In this document: one piece after another, positions 17,540-26,554 of the stretch
Position numbering within the stretch: position 1 is the stretch's first letter
Layout: each line of letters begins with the position of its first letter
DNA from: Leptolyngbya sp. NIES-3755
GTDB taxonomy: Bacteria > Cyanobacteriota > Cyanobacteriia > Leptolyngbyales > Leptolyngbyaceae
Assembly: GCA_001548435.1 (NCBI GenBank)
Contig: AP017308.1
Coordinates: 5,589,030 to 5,653,029, forward strand
Length of the DNA: 64,000 bases
Direction: 5' to 3'
Program-made: the position numbers and the translations under genes
The notes under the pieces: generated by a model
Databases searched by the model: none
What the model saw: the letters and a program-made list of their open reading frames with translations, nothing else
What the model was told of the DNA's origin: nothing

Positions 17540-18934
17540 ATGTATAACGGCATATTTGTGATTGATGCTGATGCTCATAAATTGGAGAATCCGCTGATCA
17601 TTCGCGATTATATTGAACCGGAATATCGCGATCGTGTGAGTCTGATCGTGGATAATCTCGGTGATCAACGAATGCGAATCGTCGATTTCAATCCTGCAAC
17701 TGGACAAAATGATTTAGTGCGCCTGTTTCCGCAACCTCAAGGGTTAGGCAAAGGGGGATTCCGGAATTTGCACCCGGAAACAACGCTGGGAGCCGCATTC
17801 AACCGGATTCGCCTCGAACACATGGATCAAGAAGGCGTTGATGTACAGGTGATTTTTGGCACTTGGAATCTGAGTTTTGGGAGTTATCTCGATCGAGATT
17901 TAGCGGTTGCACTCTGCAAAGCGTACAACAATTACATTGCGGATGATTGTCGTGGGTATGATGGACGACTGAAAGCGATCGGAGTTCTGCCGATTCAAGA
18001 TGTCGAAGAATCCGTGAAAGAAATGCGTCGCTGTGTGGAAGAACTAGGACTCATTGGGGTAGCCGTTCCGCCGAATATTGCGATCCCACATCCGAAAGCA
18101 CCCGAAGCTTTCCCTGAAATTCGCACTTGCAAAACGATCTCGCATCCCGATTTCGATCCGATTATCCGAACTGCGGTTGAACTAGATATTGCACTTGGAA
18201 TCCACGGCGGTCCTGGTTCGTACATGGTCGGTGGCTTATCTGATCACACTGAGACGTTTGTTTTAAGTCATATCTTCGTGCAGCGCAATCAGCAACAATT
18301 AGCTCTGGCTCGAATGGTGTTTGATGGCGTGTTTGAGCGTTATCCAACTTTGCGGGTTGGATTCCTTGAAGGGGGCTGTGGATGGCTTCCTGATTTGGCT
18401 CATGCGTTCCATGAACATTGGGAAAAACGGATTCGCGACTTTGACCCGAAACACCCGTATCGTCCATCTGCGATCGAGTTCACGAAACTCATGATTCAAG
18501 AACGCGGCGCACATAACAGTAGCAGCATTGTTACTCAAGCGAAAAACCTCTTCGATTTACTGTGGACGAAACAGCACGATCCAAGCAAAATCGACGATTC
18601 CAGCTTGTACGAGCATTTCGATCTCAAACATCGTGATCCGATGGATTATTTCGATCGCGGTCAGATCTTTACCTCATTTGAATCGGATGATCCGGCTCCT
18701 GCTTACTTGCCGATGGCAATGGGCGAAATGGGTAAGCGATTGGCTTGCTTCTCTGGGGATTACGGGCACTGGGATGGAGTCTTGCGCGACTGTGTGCGAT
18801 CGGCAGCAGAAGTAGCAGACTACGATCGCGATCACTTAGAACTGCTCTTGAGCGGAAATGCTTTGGCATTGTATGGCGATCGACTGAAAAACTCACTGCC
18901 TCAGTCCTCGAACTTGGTTGGAGCAGCGGTTTAA
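17540..18934 (+). CDS. Amidohydrolase family protein (PF04909-type)
   Basis: A 464-aa TIM-barrel metal hydrolase of the amidohydrolase 2 branch, relatives of which include decarboxylases and hydratases of aromatic acids. It starts MYNGIFVIDADAH, with DADAH in place of the DxHxH metal motif. Further ligands are likely in GIHGGPG and at SGDYGHWDG near residue 410. Start ATG 17540 follows CTTTGGAG. It lies 24 bases past the Mpo1-like gene, in the same direction as the TRAP genes, so a shared catabolic role is possible but only inferred. Confidence 0.82.
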   Translation: MYNGIFVIDADAHKLENPLIIRDYIEPEYRDRVSLIVDNLGDQRMRIVDFNPATGQNDLVRLFPQPQGLGKGGFRNLHPETTLGAAFNRIRLEHMDQEGVDVQVIFGTWNLSFGSYLDRDLAVALCKAYNNYIADDCRGYDGRLKAIGVLPIQDVEESVKEMRRCVEELGLIGVAVPPNIAIPHPKAPEAFPEIRTCKTISHPDFDPIIRTAVELDIALGIHGGPGSYMVGGLSDHTETFVLSHIFVQRNQQQLALARMVFDGVFERYPTLRVGFLEGGCGWLPDLAHAFHEHWEKRIRDFDPKHPYRPSAIEFTKLMIQERGAHNSSSIVTQAKNLFDLLWTKQHDPSKIDDSSLYEHFDLKHRDPMDYFDRGQIFTSFESDDPAPAYLPMAMGEMGKRLACFSGDYGHWDGVLRDCVRSAAEVADYDRDHLELLLSGNALALYGDRLKNSLPQSSNLVGAAV

Positions 18935-18937
18935 ATC

Positions 18938-18975
18938 GAAAAATGGCGTAGAGGTGATAGTAATCTCTACGCCAT
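18938..18975 (-). terminator. Terminator hairpin between amidohydrolase and psiE genes
   Basis: An 11-bp perfect stem (ATGGCGTAGAG 18943-18953 with CTCTACGCCAT 18965-18975) sits between the convergent genes. On the minus strand it is followed by five T (plus-strand A, 18938-18942), which suits the psiE transcript; it may also stop the plus-strand transcript. Confidence 0.75.
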
Positions 18976-18994
18976 CCAAATTTCTACTCAGCGA

Positions 18995-19525
18995 TCAATG
19001 TCCATTCAGCGAGATATGTTCAAAATCTTTCTCCTGATGCTGCGCTGAAAAACGCTTCTCTGGGTCAATTCCCTTAAACGTCGGCGGCAACCAGACTCGG
19101 ACAATCAGCAAAAACGCTAACGCCATCAAAAACGAACAGGTCGCGAGAACTTGAGTCCAATGTACTTCCAAAATTCCTCGCACCAGCACTTCCCGTAAAA
19201 CCGAAACGATCGCGACTTCGACCGCAACCCCGATCGAGATTCGCTGCTCTTGTAAATAGATAATCAATAACCGAAACAATTCAACCAGAATCAGCAGAAA
19301 TAAGATATCCGCCGTGACTTCATGAAAGTGCAGCGGAGGAAACAGAGAAATGAACATGGCACGTAACTGGATCACCATTACGCAGAACAATCCAATACAT
19401 AACGAGACAACGATCAGATCTTGAACCGTCTCTAATGCCTTGACGACATGATTTCGGCTGAAATTTGCAGACCATCGATCAGTTTCAGTCATAGGTGTAA
19501 ACGATGGCTTAATCGAATCCTGCAT
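18995..19525 (-). CDS. PsiE-family phosphate-starvation-inducible membrane protein
   Basis: A 176-aa protein with a 30-residue cytoplasmic N-terminus and four hydrophobic spans (about 36-58, 75-93, 99-115, 125-148). The loop after the first span and the VLREVLVRGILE segment between the third and fourth are typical of PsiE. In Escherichia coli psiE is induced by phosphate starvation; its molecular role is unknown. It is convergent with the amidohydrolase and shares the hairpin between them. Confidence 0.85.
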   Translation of the reverse strand: MQDSIKPSFTPMTETDRWSANFSRNHVVKALETVQDLIVVSLCIGLFCVMVIQLRAMFISLFPPLHFHEVTADILFLLILVELFRLLIIYLQEQRISIGVAVEVAIVSVLREVLVRGILEVHWTQVLATCSFLMALAFLLIVRVWLPPTFKGIDPEKRFSAQHQEKDFEHISLNGH

Positions 19526-19685
19526 TTCGTACTCCTTAATGTGAGACTGATTCCTATTTAAGTTGAGTGAAGTTTATATTTCAAGAGACTTTACATCAGA
19601 GTGCTTTATCAATTCCATCAAGGATTGATGTCTCATTTTCAAGAAAACTGTTACAGTAAGTCTGCATTTAGAAACGGCGATCGAT

Positions 19686-20816
19686 ATGACTAGAGCAGGC
19701 GTGGGGATTCGCACCGCACAAGCGCGATCAGAACGCATGACCGGACAAATTCACGTCTATGACGGTGCAGGCAAAGGGAAGTCTCAGGCTGCATTGGGCG
19801 TGGTGTTGCGCTCGATCGGGCTAGGGATTCAAACCTTTTCTCAAACACGAGTTTTACTTCTAAGATTTCTCAAGGGTCCCGGACGCACGTATGACGAGGA
19901 TGCGTCGATTCAAGCGCTGCAACGGGCGTTTCCTCACTTAATCGATCAAGTTCGCACCGGACGGGGAGAATTCTTTGGAGCCGATGAGATTACGAAGTTC
20001 GATCGACAAGAAGCTCAACGCGGATGGGATGTTGCGAAGGGCGCGATCGCATCAGGACTATATTCCGTCGTCGTGATGGATGAATTGAACCCGGTGCTTG
20101 ACCTTGGATTGCTTCCGGTTGATGACGTAGTGAGAACGCTGAAACACAAACCCGATCACATGGAAGTGATTGTTACAGGTCGGGCTGCACCGCAAGCTTT
20201 AATTGATATTGCCAATCTGCATTCTGAAATGAAACCGCATTACCATGTGGCGAAAGAAGAAGGGATTGCAGGGATTGAGATTTATACAGGTGCAGGGAAA
20301 GGAAAATCGACGAGCGCATTAGGAAAAGCACTCCAAGCGATCGGGAAAGGAATCAGCCAAGATAAGTCGCATCGAGTATTAATCATGCAATGGCTTAAAG
20401 GTGGAAGTGGTTACACCGAAGATGCCGCGATTAATGCACTTAGACAAAGCTATCCGAGTTTGGTGGATCATCAGCGATCGGGCAGAGATGCGATCGTATG
20501 GCGCGGTCAACAGCAAGAATTAGATTATGTCGAGGCGGAACGCGGTTGGGAAATTGCACGAGCCGCGATCGCATCGGGACTGTATAAAACAATCATTTTG
20601 GATGAATTAAATCCAACAGTTGATCTAGAACTATTACCCGAAGAGCCGATCGTACAAGCCTTATTAAGAAAGCCTCGCGATACAGAGATTGTGATTACTG
20701 GACGCTGTAAGAATCCGCCTGCTTACTTTGATTTAGCAACGGTTCACTCGGAGATGGTCTGTCATAAGCATTACGCAGAGAAAGGAATTGATCTCAAACG
20801 TGGGGTTGATTTTTAA
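19686..20816 (+). CDS. Tandem-duplicated CobA/BtuR-like P-loop protein
   Basis: A 376-aa cytosolic protein made of two similar halves. Each has a P-loop GAGKGKS (about residues 28-34 and 202-208), a middle block ending ...RGW(D/E)(V/I)A(K)-A-IASGLY, and a Walker B-like DELNP. This is the cob(I)yrinic acid a,c-diamide adenosyltransferase (CobA/BtuR) fold, usually a single ~190-aa domain acting in B12 synthesis. The P-loop Ser replaces the usual Thr. A start at ATG 19737 (MTGQIHVYDG) is also possible. Because both halves keep the nucleotide motifs, it may be a fused dimer; the true reaction is uncertain. Confidence 0.75.
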   Translation: MTRAGVGIRTAQARSERMTGQIHVYDGAGKGKSQAALGVVLRSIGLGIQTFSQTRVLLLRFLKGPGRTYDEDASIQALQRAFPHLIDQVRTGRGEFFGADEITKFDRQEAQRGWDVAKGAIASGLYSVVVMDELNPVLDLGLLPVDDVVRTLKHKPDHMEVIVTGRAAPQALIDIANLHSEMKPHYHVAKEEGIAGIEIYTGAGKGKSTSALGKALQAIGKGISQDKSHRVLIMQWLKGGSGYTEDAAINALRQSYPSLVDHQRSGRDAIVWRGQQQELDYVEAERGWEIARAAIASGLYKTIILDELNPTVDLELLPEEPIVQALLRKPRDTEIVITGRCKNPPAYFDLATVHSEMVCHKHYAEKGIDLKRGVDF

Positions 20817-20878
20817 GTGATGCGATCGTATGGCGTGCTGATAGGATGGAAAAGCTGAAAAGATAGGGGAGCGCCGAT

Positions 20879-21319
20879 ATGACTCGCGCAATTATGGAAA
20901 CGGACAAAGGCACAATCCATTTAGAACTATTCGATAAGGATGCGCCGAATACCGTCAAGAACTTTGTAGATTTAGCGAATAAAGGATTTTACGATGGTTT
21001 AGCATTCCATCGCGTGATTCCGAATTTTATGGTGCAAGGCGGTTGTCCCAATACTCGCGAAGGTGCAAGCGGAATGCCTGGAACGGGTGGACCTGGATAT
21101 AAGATCAATTGCGAAATCAATCCGAATAAGCATCAAGCAGGATCGCTCTCGATGGCTCATGCAGGACGGAATACAGGTGGAAGCCAGTTTTTTATCTGCC
21201 ATTCTGCACAGCCGCATCTGGATGGAGTACATACGGTGTTTGGTAAGACTGAAGATATGAATGTCGTGAATGCGATTCGCGGAAACGATCGTATTTTGTC
21301 GGTGAAAATCGAAGCTTAG
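20879..21319 (+). CDS. Peptidyl-prolyl cis-trans isomerase, cyclophilin type
   Basis: A 146-aa single-domain cytosolic cyclophilin, close to the bacterial PpiB type, that speeds proline isomerisation during folding. It shows [13 protein letters not shown] with the catalytic Arg, then [13 protein letters not shown] and the LDGVHTVFG block. There is no signal peptide. It starts with ATG after GGGGAGCG and lies 62 bases after the CobA-like gene. Confidence 0.95.
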   Translation: MTRAIMETDKGTIHLELFDKDAPNTVKNFVDLANKGFYDGLAFHRVIPNFMVQGGCPNTREGASGMPGTGGPGYKINCEINPNKHQAGSLSMAHAGRNTGGSQFFICHSAQPHLDGVHTVFGKTEDMNVVNAIRGNDRILSVKIEA

Positions 21320-21342
21320 AGAACGGTATAAAAAGCGTTCTC
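21319..21342 (+). terminator. Weak terminator-like hairpin after the cyclophilin gene
   Basis: A 7-bp stem (GAGAACG 21319-21325, CGTTCTC 21336-21342) begins at the stop codon. It lacks a T-run, so termination is uncertain. The rest of 21343-21557 has only a CGATCG-based inverted repeat (21345-21354 with 21389-21398) and no gene. Confidence 0.4.
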
Positions 21343-21557
21343 ACGTCGATCGCAGATTTGCCCATGAATAGAATTCCGAGGCGGGTTGTGCGATCGACCT
21401 CTTTGTTCTAATCATTTAATTTCACTTGTTAAACGATCGCAGTTTGAGGGTCATCACGATCTGGCAACAGGACACCGGTGCAAATGGGGTTCGGTTCGTG
21501 ACATTGTATCCCGACAAGTCTGAAGAGAATGATTCGGTGCAGGAGGCTTAGAGGAGG

Positions 21558-21803
21558 ATGGATACGTTATTTCATTGGGTTGTTTTGCTGCGGGATGTGC
21601 CGACTGCTGATGTTAAAGCGGGAGATCGTGCGGTGATTGTAGATTTACTCTCTCCGGCTTCGACGGAACAAAAAGCGGGCTACACGATCGAGGTGTTTCG
21701 GCAGGGGGAAACGGTGGATGTGGTGTCGGTTCCAGTGTCCTGGGTGAGGGTTTTGCCGGAAACTTGGGGACAGCGAGAAATTTCGATGATCGAGGTGAGT
21801 TGA
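21558..21803 (+). CDS. DUF4926-like small protein (81 aa)
   Basis: A small beta-rich protein. The layout (VLLRDVPTADVKAGDRAVIVDLL, shortened here to key residues: LRDVP, V-K-x-G-D-x-A-x-I-V, then Y-x-I-E-V-F and W-V-R-V-L-P) resembles DUF4926 domain proteins often found next to toxin-antitoxin or cyanobacterial accessory genes. No function is known. The start ATG follows TAGAGGAGG at 21550-21556. The 260 bases downstream hold no supported gene. Confidence 0.6.
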   Translation: MDTLFHWVVLLRDVPTADVKAGDRAVIVDLLSPASTEQKAGYTIEVFRQGETVDVVSVPVSWVRVLPETWGQREISMIEVS

Positions 21804-22064
21804 GAAGCGTTGAGTGATAACGCGATCGCAATCGTTGATGAAGCGATCGCATTTCTCTCCACTGCAATCGTTTTTCTTTGCAAACGCTCACTCTTGATCG
21901 AACGATCGACAACTGCGCTTATCAACGATCAAGAACAGTCTCAGAATTTTCCGAATCAGCGATCAACGGTTTGGCTTTGCGGAGTCAAACGAATGGAGGG
22001 GTTGCTTGTTGCGCTCTCAAAGATAGCAGCGTGAAGAGTTCGGCAAAGTGAGTGACCTGAAAAC

Positions 22065-22346
22065 TTAGCCAAGCAATCGACGAAGTTGTTTATAGACTTC
22101 ATCATCATTGCGTTTTCCCACCAAAATGATCTCAACTAAATCTTCTTCTGGATCGAAACGGTAGACAATTCTGTATTCACCAGAGTCAACCCGATAATAT
22201 CCTGCATAGCCCTTAAGCTCTTTGCTATCTGTAGGTAGAGGATCGAGGTTTAAAGTGAGAACTTTCTTGGCAATTTGAGCGGTAATTTTAGGCTGAAGTC
22301 CCTTGATGAATTCTAAAACGGCTTCAAGACCATCGAGTTTTGCCAT
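22065..22346 (-). CDS. RelE/ParE-family toxin
   Basis: A 93-aa protein of the RelE/ParE superfamily. The core GYYRVDSGEYRIVYRF, followed by EIILVGKRNDDEVY, is the family signature, with Arg in the second strand and the basic C-terminal helix. RelE members are ribosome-dependent mRNA endonucleases; ParE members poison gyrase. It lies 6 bases downstream of its antitoxin gene, the usual order for this type II module. Confidence 0.9.
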   Translation of the reverse strand: MAKLDGLEAVLEFIKGLQPKITAQIAKKVLTLNLDPLPTDSKELKGYAGYYRVDSGEYRIVYRFDPEEDLVEIILVGKRNDDEVYKQLRRLLG

Positions 22347-22352
22347 CGGTAT

Positions 22353-22631
22353 TTATGAGTTGCTTTCGTCTAATTGGGCGAGGTGTTGAAGTTCGGCGAC
22401 GAAAGCCTCGGTTCCTACCATAGACGAGTTTTGTAGCGCGAGTTGTGCTAGTTGTCCGAGGGCATGATCTTCAAGTTCGGTTAATCGATCGATGAGTTGC
22501 TGATAGTTTTGAACGGATAGCACGACATGACTGGGCTGAGATTGGTTCAGCAAGATGACGGGTTCATGAGTGGCAGAGGTGAGGACATCTTGCGATCGCT
22601 CTTGCATTTCTTCGATCGAGAATTGCTGCAT
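22353..22631 (-). CDS. Phd/YefM-family antitoxin
   Basis: A 92-aa antitoxin. The N-terminal half, with PVILLNQSQPSHVVLSVQNY, matches the Phd/YefM DNA-binding fold, and the acidic helical C-terminus should wrap the toxin. Such antitoxins bind their own promoter and repress the operon, more tightly with toxin bound. It is the first gene of the pair, and the promoter should lie at 22632-22760. Confidence 0.9.
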   Translation of the reverse strand: MQQFSIEEMQERSQDVLTSATHEPVILLNQSQPSHVVLSVQNYQQLIDRLTELEDHALGQLAQLALQNSSMVGTEAFVAELQHLAQLDESNS

Positions 22632-22763
22632 GGGTATAAATGATTGAGAATCGATGTAATTATTTTAGTTGCTTGGTCTTGTTCTAGCTTTTCATTTTGT
22701 TGTGTTTGATGTTAGGAATGCGATCGACAAAACATCTCTCATCAGGATCGATCTTTTTACCTA

Positions 22764-24896
22764 TTAACGATCGAGCAACCGTCTCAGAATTTTCCGCAGC
22801 AAAGAGCGAATTTTCCGCCACAGTCGCACAATGAACGGCGATGTCTGCCGAGATGGTGAAACACCCTGCCTCGCCTGACGAATACTTGCTAACCATTGAC
22901 GAGTACTAACTGTATCAGGATGATCAGATCCTAAAATCTTCTCGCGCATTGCTAAGGCACGAGCTAATAAAGGTTCTGCTTCCGTCACTCGACCCTGCTC
23001 ACAGTAAAACGATCCCAAGTTGTTAAGACTTTGCGCTACCGCCCGATGATCGCCTTCAAACATTCGTTGTCTCATTTCCAAAGACCGTACATAGAGCAAT
23101 TCCGCTTCATTCAATCGTTCTTGGTTGCGGTAGAGTTCTGCTAAATGATTGAGACTACTTGCTACAGCGGGATGGTCGCTCTTAAACAATCGTTGTCGCA
23201 TCTCCAGCGATTGCATGCAGAGTGGTTCTGCTTCACTCAATCGTCCTTGCACTTTGTAGAGAAACGCTAAGGTGTTGAGACTGCTCGCCACAGCAGGATG
23301 GTCGCTCTCAAACAATCGTTGTTGCATTTCTAGTGACTGCACATAGAGCAGTTCTGCTTCACCCAATCGTCCTTGCGCTCGATAGAGAGATGCCAAATGG
23401 TTAAGACTGTGTGATGTGTCGAGATGATCGCCTTCAAACAACCGTTGTCGCATTTCTAGTGATCGCATATAGAGTGGTTCCGCCTCGCTTAATCGTCTTT
23501 GTAATCTATACAATCCAGCCAGATGATCGAGACTACGTGCTACAGCCGAATGATCGCTTTCAAAGCGGAACTCAGTAACATTCAGACATTTTGCGTACCA
23601 TTCTTCTGCTTGGCGATAAAGTCCCTGTCCTTCAAAAAATCGAGCCAGCGCATCAAACGAGCAGGTTAAATCTCTTCCTTCCAATCCCTCCGTGTACTGT
23701 TCCGCAACTTCTTGAATATGCGATCGTACTCCTTCAAACCCGTTAATATCTTTCGTCGTTGGGTTGTATGGCATTGTTTTCGCGATCGCAGTCATCCCTT
23801 CCACAAACGCCGATCGAAAAAGCGCCTCTCCTGCTTCCCGAACAGCGATCGCTTCTTCCTCTTTCAAATATTGCCTAACCAACGGATGTAACCGACACCA
23901 TCCCGGAGAATCCTGCTCAAACTGCACCAGCGAGGCATTCTCTAATCGCGCCTTCAATCCCCCCAATTCATACGCCTCTCCTTCCACCCGTTGCATCACC
24001 CATTCCACCGAATCCCACTGAATCCAATCCAGCGCAAAATAACTCAACAGCCGCGCCACCTGCCGCGCTTCCGGCTCCAGCGTTTCCCACGTCAAATCAA
24101 ACGCCGCCTTCACCCCTCTCGCCGCCACCAAATCATCCTCATCCGATCGCACAAATGCTGGGTCTTGCATCCCTTTTTCCTGCAAACTCCCGATCACCTG
24201 TGCCAACGTCCGATATCGATCGCGCCGCACATAACACCCGACCAACTCAATCCCCAACGGCAAATATCCCAACGCCGCACACAGCCGATCCGCAGTCTCT
24301 CGATCGCGCTCCACTCGCCCCTCACCTTCCAAAGATGCAAGCAGCGATCGCGCTTCATCCGGTTCCAACACATCCAGCGGAATCGTCACCTCTTTCGGCA
24401 AAAGATCCTGCTTTCTCGTCGTCACCAAAACCCGGAATCGCTCCTCTGTCGGCAGCATCGATCGCGCTTTCGCCCAGTCGGACACATCATCGATCACGAC
24501 TAAAACCTGTCCATCCGGCTGCCAATGTCGCCAACACCAAAGCGCGATCGCATTCGTCTCGCTCAATTGCTCTTTTGCTTTGTCCAATCCCTTCAGGTGC
24601 AGGTCAAATTCCGCCTTCAGAATCACCTGAGTCGCCAAATCTCCCGTTTGTCCATTCAGCCAGCACACGCCCCCCGGAAATTTCGTCAGATTCCGCCTCG
24701 CATACTGCACCGCAAGCTGAGTTTTTCCCAATCCGCCCATTCCCGCTACCGCCGAAATCACAGCACGATCAAACGTTTGGAAAATTTCATCCAATCGTGA
24801 AAGTTCGATCGTCCGTCCAACGAAATTCGGATTCGATCGATACGGAATGTCATAGAGCGGCGTTACTTTGTCGGAGCCGGAAGCCGACGAATCCTT
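22764..24896 (-). CDS. STAND (NB-ARC) ATPase with TPR repeats, reading frame without a normal start
   Basis: The frame open from 24896 encodes 710 residues but holds no ATG or GTG before the nucleotide-binding domain; the first usable codon is TTG at 24794. The conserved run PYRSNPNFVGR, a normal lead-in to NB-ARC, lies upstream of that TTG. Walker A is GMGGLGKTQ and Walker B VLVVIDDV. A winged-helix-like region follows, then about six 42-residue TPRs of kinesin-light-chain type (A-x-S-L-N-x-L-A-x-L-Y ... EAEPLY), several nearly identical. The C-terminus is strongly basic. STAND proteins are signal-sensing switches, some in defence. The 5' end overlaps the gene at 24863 in another frame, so the two were probably one gene. 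Confidence 0.75.
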   Translation of the reverse strand, partial: KDSSASGSDKVTPLYDIPYRSNPNFVGRTIELSRLDEIFQTFDRAVISAVAGMGGLGKTQLAVQYARRNLTKFPGGVCWLNGQTGDLATQVILKAEFDLHLKGLDKAKEQLSETNAIALWCWRHWQPDGQVLVVIDDVSDWAKARSMLPTEERFRVLVTTRKQDLLPKEVTIPLDVLEPDEARSLLASLEGEGRVERDRETADRLCAALGYLPLGIELVGCYVRRDRYRTLAQVIGSLQEKGMQDPAFVRSDEDDLVAARGVKAAFDLTWETLEPEARQVARLLSYFALDWIQWDSVEWVMQRVEGEAYELGGLKARLENASLVQFEQDSPGWCRLHPLVRQYLKEEEAIAVREAGEALFRSAFVEGMTAIAKTMPYNPTTKDINGFEGVRSHIQEVAEQYTEGLEGRDLTCSFDALARFFEGQGLYRQAEEWYAKCLNVTEFRFESDHSAVARSLDHLAGLYRLQRRLSEAEPLYMRSLEMRQRLFEGDHLDTSHSLNHLASLYRAQGRLGEAELLYVQSLEMQQRLFESDHPAVASSLNTLAFLYKVQGRLSEAEPLCMQSLEMRQRLFKSDHPAVASSLNHLAELYRNQERLNEAELLYVRSLEMRQRMFEGDHRAVAQSLNNLGSFYCEQGRVTEAEPLLARALAMREKILGSDHPDTVSTRQWLASIRQARQGVSPSRQTSPFIVRLWRKIRSLLRKILRRLLDR

Positions 24897-25354
24897 TCAA
24901 TCCTTGCCGTGGTGGTGATTGTAATGTTTCCGGTGTTTTGAATGACTTCCGCTTTTGGGTCATTTACTTGCAATCCTTGTCCACCGTAGATATTTTGAAT
25001 GTTTTTCCCTTCAATTCTGCCAATGTTGATGATTTGTTCTGCAATCTGCCGCACCTGAGCCGCAAACTCCTCGTCCTCAACCATTGCCACATTCAAATAA
25101 GCCCCAACATTCTTCAAGGCTTGCTCATCGCCGCTTTCTGCTAATGCGATCGCTTGTTCCGCCTTTGCATTTCCCTGAAATTTTTTGACAACGATCGCTT
25201 TCAGTTCCCCTGCTTTTTTCAATCCTGCTTCAAGTGTCTTCTCACCGAGCTTACCCACGATCGATTCGATAAACTTCTTTCCAGGTTCAGACTGCGCGAA
25301 ATGACTCAAGAAGGCAAACGCGGCAATACCGAGAGCGCTCAATGGATCAGTCAT
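24863..25354 (-). CDS. N-terminal part of a cyanobacterial NB-ARC protein (163 aa)
   Basis: Starts at ATG 25354 (MTDPLSALGIAAFAFLSHF) after removal of a longer frame from 25489 that is not conserved-looking. It has a hydrophobic N-terminal helix, a Lys-rich helical region and a C-terminal beta-rich tail with NIQNIYGGQGL and NTGNITITTTARIE. I recall this combination as the N-terminal region of cyanobacterial NB-ARC/TPR proteins. It stops at TAA 24863-24865, about 30 bases into the other frame of the STAND gene. It may be a separate adaptor subunit or the product of a frameshift. Confidence 0.7.
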   Translation of the reverse strand: MTDPLSALGIAAFAFLSHFAQSEPGKKFIESIVGKLGEKTLEAGLKKAGELKAIVVKKFQGNAKAEQAIALAESGDEQALKNVGAYLNVAMVEDEEFAAQVRQIAEQIINIGRIEGKNIQNIYGGQGLQVNDPKAEVIQNTGNITITTTARIERIRRLPAPTK

Positions 25355-25530
25355 AAGAATTTTTTGAGGAGGGGACTGTATCTTTTCTACTCCAAGAATG
25401 AAACTTGTTCCGCAAAATATCAACGTTTCTGTGGAAAGTGAAACCAATTCAGTGAAAAGTGCGATCGTTTCATCTTTGAGGGAGAACATTTCATCTTGAA
25501 CTGCGATCGTTCTAGCTCAAACATGCACTT

Positions 25531-26220
25531 TCAAACTCTGCCGTATCTAGCGATCGCATTGGCTCCCGGTTCGTCTTGATTCGTGATCCATGCCCAAATC
25601 TGATCTCCGTGGGAAAAGTGCCACCATTCATTCCAGTGACGCTTAAATCCTGCGGAGATCATGCTTTTAGCTAGAATTTCTCGATGTCGATGATAGGGTA
25701 AATCGGAATTCTCAAAATGATTCGGAAACGATCTCTCTGAGATTTCATCAATTTCTGAACCCATGTCGATCGTATTTCCAGTTTCATCCAGCAATGAAAT
25801 GTCGATCGCGGCTCCGGTACTATGTGGCGGCGGAGTTGCTGGATCTAAATTTGGCATTGCCCAGAATTGATAAACTTGTTGCTGAAATTCTTCTCTCTGC
25901 GTCTCAGATAGTGTGTCTAAATCGAGTCCATTTGCGTTGACTAATTCTTTCAGCGTGTAATCCACCATAAATTGCTGAACTGCTACCGGACGATACGCAT
26001 CAAAGATTTGAATCTTCCAACCGGGTTGCAGTTTTTGAAGATGAGAATCCGCTATGAGTAAGCGATCGAGAATTCCCTGTCTCACAAAAAACGGCGATCG
26101 ATCTCCATAAGGTGCGCCCAATTTTGTGTATGGATGAGGAATCACTCGTGCGAATTGTTCGGGAAGTTCAACTAACGGCTCATGACATTCAGCGATCGCA
26201 ATTCTTTGATACGGTTTCAT
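25531..26220 (-). CDS. M15 metallopeptidase, D-Ala-D-Ala dipeptidase (VanX-like)
   Basis: A 229-aa zinc peptidase. The motifs are FDAYRPVAVQQ, HSTGAAIDISLLD (His and Asp zinc ligands) and EWWHFSHGD (catalytic Glu and third ligand His). The family hydrolyses D-Ala-D-Ala in peptidoglycan recycling; in resistance clusters it is VanX, but there is no VanH or VanA here, so a cell wall turnover role is more likely. No signal peptide is seen. Its ATG overlaps the stop of yidD by one base. Confidence 0.9.
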   Translation of the reverse strand: MKPYQRIAIAECHEPLVELPEQFARVIPHPYTKLGAPYGDRSPFFVRQGILDRLLIADSHLQKLQPGWKIQIFDAYRPVAVQQFMVDYTLKELVNANGLDLDTLSETQREEFQQQVYQFWAMPNLDPATPPPHSTGAAIDISLLDETGNTIDMGSEIDEISERSFPNHFENSDLPYHRHREILAKSMISAGFKRHWNEWWHFSHGDQIWAWITNQDEPGANAIARYGRV

Positions 26221-26438
26221 TATTTTTTCTCTGGAACAGGATCGTAACCACCGGGATTAAAAGGGTGACAGCGACAGATTCGACGGGCACTGAGCCAGCT
26301 ACCTTTGAGTGCGCCGTGAGTTTCTAAAGCCTCGATCGCATATTGCGAACAAGTGGGATGAAACCGACAACTCGGCATTAATAGCGGTGAAATTGCTACT
26401 CGATAAGCTTTGACGAGTCCAATTAGTAGAACTTTCAT
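26220..26438 (-). CDS. yidD: Membrane protein insertion efficiency factor YidD
   Basis: A 72-aa protein with the full family pattern: a hydrophobic N-terminus ([13 protein letters not shown]), [17 protein letters not shown] with its three Cys, and [18 protein letters not shown]. YidD associates with the inner membrane and helps YidC/Sec insertion. The start at 26438 is used; the frame runs on to 26537 without resemblance to the family. It is the first gene of the pair with the dipeptidase and diverges from the large cluster starting at 26555. Confidence 0.95.
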   Translation of the reverse strand: MKVLLIGLVKAYRVAISPLLMPSCRFHPTCSQYAIEALETHGALKGSWLSARRICRCHPFNPGGYDPVPEKK

Positions 26439-26554
26439 ACAGAGAACAATCGTAGATAGTTCGATCGTAAACGAAAAACTCCCCGTCTGGGTACTGCCTT
26501 TGCCCGATCGCGAATTACACCATAGAAACAAAGCCACGCATCGAGGAGAGCTTT

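Noticed and set aside
21810-22034. 74-codon plus-strand frame between the DUF4926-like gene and the toxin
   Set aside because: Rich in residues translated from repeated GATCG motifs, no ribosome binding site, no family.
24155-25144. Long open frame (329 codons) on the plus strand antisense to the STAND gene
   Set aside because: It lies fully opposite two well-supported genes, its product is Pro/Ser/His-rich and low complexity, and codon use mirrors the opposite strand. It looks like a shadow of the GC-rich coding strand.
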